Shown: positions 1 to 6,677 of the stretch, one piece after another
How positions within the stretch are numbered: position 1 is the stretch's first letter
Layout of the letters: each line of letters begins with the position of its first letter
From: CAYMST01 sp964393115
GTDB taxonomy: Bacteria; Bacteroidota; Bacteroidia; Cytophagales; Cyclobacteriaceae
DNA length: 19,740 nt
NCBI GenBank assembly: GCA_964393115.1
Contig: CAYMST010000064.1
Coordinates: 1-19,740 of the forward strand
Direction: 5' to 3'
The notes under the pieces: generated by a model
Seen by the model: the letters and a program-made list of their open reading frames with translations, nothing else
Databases searched by the model: none
What the model was told of the DNA's origin: nothing
Position numbers and translations under genes: made by a program

Positions 1-608
1 CACTTCATGTGGATGGACGCCCAGAAAACAAGGAGATCATCGGCAAACGTGAATTTGCTCAAATGAAGGATGGAGTGATCTTCATGAATTTGAGTAGAGG
101 CCATGTAGTAGAGATCGATGCGCTAAAAGAAGCTATTGATTCCGGAAAAATAAGAGGTTGCTCGGTAGATGTATTTCCAAAAGAGCCAAAAAACAATAAA
201 GAGCCTTTCGAATCACCACTAATAGGATCAAGAAATACTATACTTACTCCACATATTGGAGGCAGTACTATGGAGGCACAGGAAAACATTGGAAATTTCG
301 TACCTAGAAAAGCTATAGAGTTTATAAACTCTGGAAGCACTACGAATAGCGTCAATTTCCCAGAAGTACAGCTTCCCATTTTGAGCAAAGGACACAGATT
401 TCTGCATGTGCATCAAAACTCTCCAGGCATTTTAGCCAAAATCAACAATATCTTGGCGTCTAACAATATCAATATTGAAGGGCAGTACTTAAAAACGAAT
501 GAGAACATCGGTTATGTCATCACCGATGTAAGTACTCAATATGGAAAAGAGGCCATTGAAGAACTGAAATCAATAGAAGGCACCATTCGCTTCAGAAAAC
601 TATTTTAA
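1..608 (+). CDS. serA: D-3-phosphoglycerate dehydrogenase, C-terminal part (5' end outside window)
   Basis: This is the end of the enzyme that oxidises 3-phosphoglycerate to 3-phosphohydroxypyruvate with NAD, the first step of serine synthesis in the cytoplasm. The reading frame is open from position 3 (L-H-V-D-G-R-P...), so the GTG at 9 is internal and the true start lies upstream. Visible are the end of the nucleotide-binding domain (MNLSRGHVVE, then CSVDVFPKEP), the catalytic histidine in TPHIGGST, and a C-terminal ACT domain (HRFLHVHQNSPGILAKINN to the end), the usual serine-binding regulatory module. The C-terminus ends in GTIRFRKLF, closely resembling the E. coli-type short SerA with one ACT domain. 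The first half of the protein cannot be seen. No gene follows on this strand for 220 bases. Confidence 0.95.
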   Translation, partial: LHVDGRPENKEIIGKREFAQMKDGVIFMNLSRGHVVEIDALKEAIDSGKIRGCSVDVFPKEPKNNKEPFESPLIGSRNTILTPHIGGSTMEAQENIGNFVPRKAIEFINSGSTTNSVNFPEVQLPILSKGHRFLHVHQNSPGILAKINNILASNNINIEGQYLKTNENIGYVITDVSTQYGKEAIEELKSIEGTIRFRKLF

Positions 609-634
609 TCTCTTAGAAGGTAAACTAAAATGAG

Positions 635-662
635 CATTCGGTGAAAACGTTTTCACCGAATG
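635..662. promoter_or_regulatory. Perfect 28-bp palindrome, LacI-family operator-like
   Basis: The two 14-base arms (CATTCGGTGAAAAC and its exact reverse complement) meet with no spacer. The core TGAAAACGTTTTCA has the central CG and flanks of LacI-family operators and fits the cre consensus TGWAARCGYTWNCA at every position. It lies 27 bases after the serA stop and about 110 bases before a TATATTTG promoter element for the CHASE2 gene. It could instead fold in RNA as a strong hairpin ending serA transcription, but no T-run follows on either strand (TAAAATTAAG on plus). The palindrome is certain; its role is inferred. Confidence 0.5.
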
Positions 663-771
663 TAAAATTAAGTTCTTGATACAAGAGCTATGATAAACTG
701 TAAAAACAGATTGTTTTTGTTTTATTTTTATAAAAAATTAAACTTTACCAATCTTTAACGGTTTTTATTAT

Positions 772-779
772 TATATTTG
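772..779 (+). promoter_or_regulatory. Putative Bacteroidota -7 element for the CHASE2/FecR pair
   Basis: TATATTTG matches the Bacteroidota -7 consensus TAnnTTTG exactly, 49 bases before the CHASE2 ATG. The -33 element is weak: the nearest T-rich candidate (TTTA at 744-747) is about 24 bases upstream, rather wide. The flanks are very AT-rich, so a chance match is possible. Confidence 0.4.
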
Positions 780-828
780 TTCAATATTATCCAAATTGAT
801 GGCTTCAACCATCCACTTGTAGTATAAG

Positions 829-2073
829 ATGTTTAGGAAGTTCTGGTTAGATACAATTGTAGGAACCGTCTTTGTTTTCGCCGTCATGGGAGTCTTCGGA
901 AGCATATCTACCTTCAAGATATTCGACCTTTTTGATCCAATTGGTGAGGCTCTAGCAGATATGGAATTGACAGACATTGTTTTCTCCCAAATGAGAGAAG
1001 CGCAAGTGCCAGATGACAGGGTTGTCCTTGTCAACATTGGTCAATTGGATAGATTGGGCATTGCCGGTATGATCGATATCATAAACTCATATAAACCTAA
1101 AGTCATTGGGATTGATGTATTCTTTACGTCTCCTAAAGATTCGCTGGGCGATCTAATTTTGGAGGAAGCCATCGATAGGAGTGAGAATATTGTACTTGTG
1201 AGCAAGCTGCTGGATTTCAATGAGGAAAAAAATTGCTATGATTCATTGGCTTTATCTTTACCTCGCTTTTCTAAAAATGCGCAACTAGCTTTTGCAAACC
1301 TCCACACAGATGCCAAGCACCAGGATGATTTAAAAATGAATCGCTTGATATACCCAAAAGAATGCGTTCATGACACTACCCACTTATCATTCCCTACTCT
1401 TTTGGCCAATTACTTAGAACCGGAAAAGGTACAACGATACGTTAAACGAAATAATGAAACAGAAGTACTCAACTTTAGAGGAAATGTGTTGGATTATGGA
1501 GCCTCCAAATTCGGAACAATGTTTACTGCTCTTGATTTCAACGATGTTTTTTCACAAAATTTCACTCCGGATGTCATTGAGGATAAAATCATAATCCTCT
1601 GTTACTTAGGAGATCATCTAGGAGATAGACAGTCCCGGGAAGACAAATTTTTCACTCCTCTAAACCTGAAATACGCGGGGCGATCTGAGCCCGATATGTT
1701 TGGAGGAGTTATCCACGCAAATGCTGTGGCCATGATCCTTAACGAGGACTATATTGATGAATTAGCACCATGGCAGAGCTGGCTGATAGCCATTTTATTA
1801 TGCTATATCAACGTGGTTTTCTTCTCGTGGATTTATCGTCGTTTGTCGCGTTGGTATGACGGCTTAACGAAAGTTATACAACTTTTAGAGGTATTAGTCT
1901 TAGTATTTGTCATCCTATACGTACTAGATATATTTAATTTCAAGTTAGACTTGACAGTTGCAATGATTGCTATTCTCCTAACCGGGGATTTATTAGAGGT
2001 TTACTTCGGTGTAGTGAAGAACCTAACGAGTCGCGAAGGAAGAAAGCAATTATTCAAACTAAATAAATTTTAA
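829..2073 (+). CDS. CHASE2-domain membrane sensor protein lacking a catalytic output domain
   Basis: CHASE2 is an extracytoplasmic sensor domain normally joined to an adenylate cyclase, diguanylate cyclase, histidine or Ser/Thr kinase. Here residues about 7-27 form one membrane helix, residues about 30-312 form the periplasmic CHASE2 domain (VVLVNIG, then KVIGIDVFF, IVLVSKLLD, a FRG stretch, IIILCYLGDHLGDR and GVIHANAVAMIL near its end), and three helices follow (about 315-336, 349-371, 374-396). That is the usual CHASE2 topology, but after the last helix only about 18 residues, rich in Lys/Arg, remain, so no enzyme is attached. The next gene starts 26 bases after the stop and encodes a secreted FecR-like protein, so the two are probably co-transcribed and act together at the envelope. 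The sensed signal and the output partner are unknown. The family call is from motif and topology recognition. Confidence 0.8.
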   Translation: MFRKFWLDTIVGTVFVFAVMGVFGSISTFKIFDLFDPIGEALADMELTDIVFSQMREAQVPDDRVVLVNIGQLDRLGIAGMIDIINSYKPKVIGIDVFFTSPKDSLGDLILEEAIDRSENIVLVSKLLDFNEEKNCYDSLALSLPRFSKNAQLAFANLHTDAKHQDDLKMNRLIYPKECVHDTTHLSFPTLLANYLEPEKVQRYVKRNNETEVLNFRGNVLDYGASKFGTMFTALDFNDVFSQNFTPDVIEDKIIILCYLGDHLGDRQSREDKFFTPLNLKYAGRSEPDMFGGVIHANAVAMILNEDYIDELAPWQSWLIAILLCYINVVFFSWIYRRLSRWYDGLTKVIQLLEVLVLVFVILYVLDIFNFKLDLTVAMIAILLTGDLLEVYFGVVKNLTSREGRKQLFKLNKF

Positions 2074-2099
2074 ATTTGCATAATCAAATTGGGAATATT

Positions 2100-3017
2100 A
2101 TGAAATCTATTGTTTCAGCTCTCACTGTACTTGTTATATCTGTGAGCATATCATTTGCTCAAGGATATACTTTTAGAGTTTTGGCAAACAAGGGTCAAAA
2201 CCAGGTTGTTAGAAACGGAAAAAAGCAACCCCTAAGAACGGGAACTACTCTTTTAGCGGGGGACGAGATCATTACAAATGACGGATCTTATATCGGCTTA
2301 ATGCATAAATCAGGAAAAACTCTTGAAATAAGAACCAAAGGTTCTACCAAAGTTTTAGAACTAGAGAAAAAGATCAGCATTGGAAACTCCAGTGTAGCTA
2401 GTAGATATGCTAATTATATCATGGCGAGGCTCAACGAAGATGAAACTGGCGGTGGCAAAGGTCACCATACCGTCGCTACGGGAGCTGCTGAGAGAGCTAC
2501 AGGTAAGGCCATTACAATCTTGAGTAAAAAAGATGTGGATGTATTAGGTCCTGAAATATTGGTGCGTTGGACAACGCTGGAAAACGCTACTACTTACTCA
2601 GTATCTGTTCAAAATATCTTTGATGACGAGATTTACTCAGCCGAAACCGAAAAAGGTAGGTTCAAACTCAACCTTAATGACGAAAACTTTGCTGAGGAAG
2701 AACTTTTAATCGTTACCGTTCATAATAAGGATAACGAAGAAGAAACCTCTAATGAGGTGGGTATAAAAAAGCTTGATGAAGAAAGGGCTGCCGCTGTGAA
2801 AGCTGATTTACAGTCATTGAAAGCAGAAGTTTCAGATGATTCTCCAATAAGTAAGCTGGTATATGCCTCATTTTTCGAGGATAAGGGTCTGATACTTGAT
2901 GCCATCACCCAATACGAAGCCGCTGTACAAATGGCTCCAGAAGTAAAGGATTTTCAAGTATTGTATTCTGACTTTCTGGTTAGAAATGGCTTAGCTGCTG
3001 CTGAAGTTACGGAGTAA
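2100..3017 (+). CDS. Secreted FecR-like domain protein with C-terminal TPR-like helices
   Basis: The frame is open from a TTG at 2076, but the ATG at 2100 starts directly before a clean signal peptide (MKSIVSALTVLVISVSISFA, cleavage near AQG), so it is preferred; this gives 305 residues. After the signal comes a FecR-like segment (residues about 24-90: RTGTTLLAGDEIITNDGSYI, then SGKTLEIRTKGS), the beta-rich module found in periplasmic anti-sigma factors and in proteins paired with CHASE2. A central beta-sandwich-like part follows (VRWTTLENATTYSVSV), typical of Ig/fibronectin-like repeats. The C-terminus (residues about 245-300) is helical and reads like one or two TPR motifs (FEDKGLILDAITQYEAAVQMAP). 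There is no membrane helix or sigma factor here, so it is not a classic FecR anti-sigma factor. A likely role is periplasmic partner or scaffold of the CHASE2 protein (inference). Confidence 0.72.
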   Translation: MKSIVSALTVLVISVSISFAQGYTFRVLANKGQNQVVRNGKKQPLRTGTTLLAGDEIITNDGSYIGLMHKSGKTLEIRTKGSTKVLELEKKISIGNSSVASRYANYIMARLNEDETGGGKGHHTVATGAAERATGKAITILSKKDVDVLGPEILVRWTTLENATTYSVSVQNIFDDEIYSAETEKGRFKLNLNDENFAEEELLIVTVHNKDNEEETSNEVGIKKLDEERAAAVKADLQSLKAEVSDDSPISKLVYASFFEDKGLILDAITQYEAAVQMAPEVKDFQVLYSDFLVRNGLAAAEVTE

Positions 3018-3037
3018 AGAAAGGGAAATTATAAATG

Positions 3038-3070
3038 ATCCCCATAGTCGTAAGGCAATGGGGATTTTTT
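3038..3070 (+). terminator. Rho-independent terminator of the CHASE2/FecR unit
   Basis: An 8-bp perfect stem (ATCCCCAT at 3038-3045 with ATGGGGAT at 3058-3065) has a 12-base loop and runs into six Ts (3065-3070). It sits 20 bases after the FecR-like stop and just before the convergent end of pyrB. The T-run favours the plus strand; on the minus strand the stem is followed by a weaker AT-rich stretch. Confidence 0.85.
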
Positions 3071-3072
3071 AT

Positions 3073-3993
3073 TTATTGCGAAGCCAATAGATACAACACA
3101 GACATTCGGATTGCCACACCGTTCTCTACTTGATCCAGTATAATAGCGTTATCAGAGTCGGCAACTTCACTGGTAATTTCCACACCTCTATTTATAGGTC
3201 CCGGATGCATGATTACCACGTCCCTTTCAATATCACTGAGTATTTCAGTATTGAGCCCAAAGTAAGTGGAATACTCGCGCAGAGATGGAAAATAGCTATC
3301 CTGCTGCCTCTCCAGTTGGATTCTTAACATATTCAGCACATCACTCTCAGCAGCCACCTTCCTGATATCATGCTCCACTTTAACCCCTAACTCTCCAATA
3401 TACTTAGGCATCAAAGTTGGTGGACCACACAAAGTAACATTCGCACCAAGCTTTTGAAGTGCAAAAATGTTTGATAGTGCAACACGTGAATGTATGATAT
3501 CACCTACTATGGCTACATTTAATCCCTTTAACTCACCGAACTTTTCCCGGATAGAAAACGTATCCAGTAGAGCCTGGGTAGGATGCTCATGAGTACCATC
3601 TCCAGCATTAACAATATTCGCTTCAATATTCTTCGCCAAAAAATGTGGCACACCAGGACTCGAATGCCTGATGACCACCATATCTACTTTCATAGATAAA
3701 ATATTGTTTACCGTATCGAGTAGGGTCTCTCCTTTTTTTACAGAACTGTTAGAGGATGAAAAATTGACCACATCAGCACTGAGCCTCTTCTCTGCGAGTT
3801 CAAATGAAAGCTTAGTCCGTGTCGAGTTTTCAAAAAAAATGTTAGCTACCGTAATATCCCTTAACGAAGGTACTTTTTTAATTGGCCTATTGATAACGTC
3901 TTTAAACTCGTCCGCTGTTTGAAAAATTAGCTCAATTTCTTCTTTTTCTAGATCTCGAATACCTATTAAATGCTTACTTCTCAGTCCGTTCAT
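3073..3993 (-). CDS. pyrB: Aspartate carbamoyltransferase catalytic subunit
   Basis: PyrB joins carbamoyl phosphate and aspartate to give carbamoyl aspartate, the committed step of pyrimidine synthesis. The carbamoyl-phosphate loop FENSTRTKLSFE (STRT at residues 57-60), the HPTQALLD motif (137-144) and the C-terminal HPGPINRGVEI (from 263) are all present, and 306 residues is normal for the family. The frame extends ten codons further to a TTG at 4023, inside pyrR, but the ATG at 3993 (MNGLRSKHLIGI) matches the usual N-terminus and lies 8 bases after the pyrR stop, so it is chosen. It forms an operon with pyrR. No regulatory subunit gene (pyrI) is next to it. Confidence 0.95.
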   Translation of the reverse strand: MNGLRSKHLIGIRDLEKEEIELIFQTADEFKDVINRPIKKVPSLRDITVANIFFENSTRTKLSFELAEKRLSADVVNFSSSNSSVKKGETLLDTVNNILSMKVDMVVIRHSSPGVPHFLAKNIEANIVNAGDGTHEHPTQALLDTFSIREKFGELKGLNVAIVGDIIHSRVALSNIFALQKLGANVTLCGPPTLMPKYIGELGVKVEHDIRKVAAESDVLNMLRIQLERQQDSYFPSLREYSTYFGLNTEILSDIERDVVIMHPGPINRGVEITSEVADSDNAIILDQVENGVAIRMSVLYLLASQ

Positions 3994-4001
3994 CAAATCA
4001 C

Positions 4002-4544
4002 TTATACCATATCCATTATCCAAATACTATCTTCATCCATTCCTTGCTCTTTGAGCTCAACCAGAATACGCTGCGATTTGATAGTATTAACCCGTTTCCC
4101 TACAAATGTTCCCTCCACGGGAATATCTCTACTATACATTCGGTCTATTAGCACAAGGAACTCTACTTTTTCAGGTCTTCCATACGCATTCATAGCGTCC
4201 ATAGCAGCCCGTATTGTTCTACCCGTAAAGAGCACGTCATCGACCAATATAACTTTTTTACCTTCTATGATAAATGGTATATTGGTTGAATTAGCTCGTA
4301 GTGGCTGGTCCCTTCGTCTAAAATCATCTCGGTAAAAGGTGATATCAAGATAACCAAGTGGTACAGACTCTCCTTGATCTTTAAGGAGTTCCTTACGAAT
4401 TCGCTCCGCCAAATAGATACCTCTTGGCTGAAGTCCCAAAATCACAGAATTTTTAAAATCACCATGACTTTCAATTAGCTGATGGCACAGACGCTTGATC
4501 GTGATGCTCAGCTGTCTGCTATCGAATAATAACCGTTTATTCAT
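4002..4544 (-). CDS. pyrR: PyrR: pyrimidine regulatory protein / uracil phosphoribosyltransferase
   Basis: PyrR has a type I phosphoribosyltransferase fold and converts uracil and PRPP to UMP; in Gram-positive bacteria it also binds pyr mRNA leaders and causes attenuation. The PRPP-binding motif VILVDDVLFTGRT is at residues 98-110, and the N-terminal ILGLQPRGIYLAERI is typical. The ATG at 4544 (MNKRLLFDS) is preferred over an upstream TTG at 4559: it is preceded by AAGG and by a TATATTTG promoter element that would overlap the TTG. The 180-residue length fits the family. pyrB follows after 8 bases, leaving no room for an attenuator between them, and the leader before pyrR is also very short, so RNA-based control of this pair is doubtful from the sequence alone. 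Confidence 0.93.
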   Translation of the reverse strand: MNKRLLFDSRQLSITIKRLCHQLIESHGDFKNSVILGLQPRGIYLAERIRKELLKDQGESVPLGYLDITFYRDDFRRRDQPLRANSTNIPFIIEGKKVILVDDVLFTGRTIRAAMDAMNAYGRPEKVEFLVLIDRMYSRDIPVEGTFVGKRVNTIKSQRILVELKEQGMDEDSIWIMDMV

Positions 4545-4556
4545 AAGACCTTGGGG

Positions 4557-4564
4557 CAAATATA
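4557..4564 (-). promoter_or_regulatory. Putative -7 element for pyrR-pyrB
   Basis: Read on the minus strand this is TATATTTG, a full match to TAnnTTTG, ending 12 bases before the pyrR ATG. A TTTC at 4587-4590 is a poor -33 candidate with 22 bases of spacing. If used, the transcript leader would be only a few bases long, and pyrRB could be expressed apart from the upstream genes. Confidence 0.4.
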
Positions 4565-4570
4565 GTTGCT

Positions 4571-6112
4571 TCAGTTTCTGTTTAATGAAATTTTATTGAC
4601 GTAAAAGAACTGTTTAGAACCATTCATTCCTTTTCTATCCTTTTTCGTAATACTTTGCTTACCGGAAATATAAAAATTATCGTCGTACCATCGACTAATC
4701 TTACTTGCGTATCTTGAAAAATTAACTGCTTTGAGCTCATCAGTACCCAGTTTGATGCTGTCTTGTTGTGCAATCCACAGTCTATTCCCAGCGCTTAACA
4801 CTCGTGAGGATATTAGATCTTGATTGGCATAAAGCCACGTTAATGTATCGCTTACATAGGATACAGTAGATTGATTGCTAAGTGAAAAAGTCACCAAGTC
4901 CTGGTATTCAAAGGTATTGGACCACTTCAGTACTCCCTCATCGGAAACGCCAATCACGCAGGAATGAGAATAGTCATATGAGGTAAGTCGGGAGCCAAAA
5001 TCACCAAGACCATAATTTATTGTTCCAGGCATAACAGGACTAAAAGCCGTATAATTTGAGTATTTAGGATAATAAGCTTCTGAATGCAACACAAGATGTC
5101 CATTTGTGAAAATAAGCTCTGACAAGCTCACTCTATACCCTCGATGAAGCACTTTACCTTTTCGACTTAGTTTTGTTGCCTTTTCTACCGCTTTCCCCTC
5201 TCTTTTCTCTCCAAGGTATTGAAAGACATTAGGAAGATTATTTTGTGGCACATGCTTCATTTCCCCATATTTATTGGTGAACATATACCCTGCAATATTC
5301 TTCTGATTTCGGAGGGCGTAAGTACCTCCGAGATATAGTATATTCGTAGAATCAAAGGTCATCAGGCAACTACGATAAGTAATTCCCTCTGGAGGAATCA
5401 TCTCTTTTCTGAGCTGTTCTTTACCATATTGATCATAAATCCTATATTCAATGCTTTTCTGTCTAGAAGGTAAGTCGTCAGCATGCAAAACGGCAAAAGT
5501 ACCATTGTGATCATTCGGAAGAACCTTGATCAACTCTCTCTTCTCTCTAAAGAAATTTGGAAGCACCTTAAATTTTCGCTTCTCCAAATCGTACAACAGA
5601 ACAACCGCATTGCCTTCGGTGTACCCTCCAAATATCAAGCTCCTTCCAACCACTTCAAATTCTGTCAGTTCGATTGGGAAGAGGGACCTCATATTAAACC
5701 ATACGGTATCCTTGGTATCTTTATCAATTTCTAAAACTGAATAATCTAGTGAATAAGCATGTTTTATTCCCAACAAGTAAAACTTTGACTTATAATGCTC
5801 ATAACCCATTAGCTCCAATGACCATGGAATACTAACATTCATTTTCCAGACTTGCTGTAATGCAGTATCAAGATATGTCGTAGACCACAATTTATTGTTT
5901 TCAAAACTTTTCCTTTCCGTAACTACTGCTAACCCATAATCATCCGCTGGAATAATGGTAAAGTCAAAGTCAGTTTTAGATATATGGTATTCATACCTCC
6001 CAGTTTGCTGAATATTTCGATACTGACTAGCTGATTCATCAGTCGATTGAGCAACAGAGATAAAACAAATAATTACTAAAAAAATGGTTGTTTTTACGTT
6101 ATTGGGATTCAC
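4571..6112 (-). CDS. Secreted protein of unknown function, possibly beta-propeller-like
   Basis: I do not recognise a named family. The product is about 513 residues with an N-terminal signal peptide (hydrophobic TTIFLVIICFISVA, cleavage near residue 23). The rest is rich in beta-strand-like stretches with repeated aromatic/glycine turns (for example LIFGGYTEGNAVVLLYDL, then ILYLGGTYALRNQKNIAGY and FYISGKQSI), as in proteins that track values over repeated blades; a propeller fold is only a guess. No lipobox, no C-terminal secretion tag and no catalytic motif was seen. The start is a GTG at 6112 overlapping the end of the EVE gene by 14 bases, since no ATG exists before the signal peptide. 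It lies between the EVE-domain gene and pyrR on the same strand. Confidence 0.7.
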   Translation of the reverse strand: MNPNNVKTTIFLVIICFISVAQSTDESASQYRNIQQTGRYEYHISKTDFDFTIIPADDYGLAVVTERKSFENNKLWSTTYLDTALQQVWKMNVSIPWSLELMGYEHYKSKFYLLGIKHAYSLDYSVLEIDKDTKDTVWFNMRSLFPIELTEFEVVGRSLIFGGYTEGNAVVLLYDLEKRKFKVLPNFFREKRELIKVLPNDHNGTFAVLHADDLPSRQKSIEYRIYDQYGKEQLRKEMIPPEGITYRSCLMTFDSTNILYLGGTYALRNQKNIAGYMFTNKYGEMKHVPQNNLPNVFQYLGEKREGKAVEKATKLSRKGKVLHRGYRVSLSELIFTNGHLVLHSEAYYPKYSNYTAFSPVMPGTINYGLGDFGSRLTSYDYSHSCVIGVSDEGVLKWSNTFEYQDLVTFSLSNQSTVSYVSDTLTWLYANQDLISSRVLSAGNRLWIAQQDSIKLGTDELKAVNFSRYASKISRWYDDNFYISGKQSITKKDRKGMNGSKQFFYVNKISLNRN

Positions 6113-6509
6113 CTTTAGCTACAATAATATCATATTCTTCTCTGGTAACGGGCTGTACAGAAAGACGAGAATTATTCACCAATACCATGTTCTGAAGTCT
6201 ATCGTCTTGTTTGATTTCCTTAAGTTCTACAGGTCTGGATAATGCCCTTTCTGGCACTAGGTCAACTACTACCCATCGATCATCTTCCGTCGTCGGGTCG
6301 GGATAGTAGTCCCTTACCACTTTAGCAGTGCCAACGACAGATTTTTCATTCACACTATGATAAAACAAGACCAAATCTCCTTCTTTCATCTCCTTCATGT
6401 TATTTCTTGCCGCATAATTTCTTACGCCATCCCAATGGTCTCGGCCCAACTTCACAAAATCATCCCATGAATAGGTATTCGGTTCTGATTTCACCAACCA
6501 GTATTGCAT
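6099..6509 (-). CDS. EVE domain-containing protein
   Basis: EVE domains are PUA/YTH-like folds thought to bind modified bases in nucleic acids; the bacterial single-domain form is about 135-160 residues. This 136-residue protein is a whole EVE domain: it opens with MQYWLVKSEPNTYSWDDF, has the WDGVRNYAARNNMKEMKEGD segment that lines the pocket, continues with LVLFYHS and VVGTAKVVRDYYPD, and ends with a short tail (SRLSVQPVTREEYDIIVA). The start is the ATG at 6509. It is the first gene of a minus-strand run that overlaps the secreted protein gene by 14 bases, suggesting coupled translation. Its target is unknown. Nothing here suggests a restriction or defence partner. Confidence 0.9.
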   Translation of the reverse strand: MQYWLVKSEPNTYSWDDFVKLGRDHWDGVRNYAARNNMKEMKEGDLVLFYHSVNEKSVVGTAKVVRDYYPDPTTEDDRWVVVDLVPERALSRPVELKEIKQDDRLQNMVLVNNSRLSVQPVTREEYDIIVAKGESQ

Positions 6510-6677
6510 ATATGATCAATTTATACTTTAACTACGATTTTACAACTTAAAAGATAGCTCTAAGTCTTCCAGCTAGTAAAATTAATCTGTTCATTTACAG
6601 TTCCTGCCTTTCAGACTGAAATAATATCATCGCTACTTACACTTTTTTGTTAGATTCGATTTTTAATCCCGAAAACA

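Noticed and set aside
59..388. Minus-strand open frame of 109 codons opposite serA
   Set aside because: It mirrors the coding pattern of serA, which has clear catalytic and ACT motifs on the plus strand.
3994..4023. Longer pyrB starting at a TTG inside pyrR
   Set aside because: The extra ten residues are not part of the usual family N-terminus and an ATG is placed properly after the pyrR stop.
4545..4559. TTG start for pyrR fifteen bases upstream of the chosen ATG
   Set aside because: TTG is a poor start, it overlaps a promoter element, and the ATG gives the normal PyrR N-terminus.
6643..6658. TTTTTTG and TAGATTCG before the polX gene as a promoter
   Set aside because: The two elements are only one base apart, so they cannot form a -33/-7 pair, and no better -33 was found.
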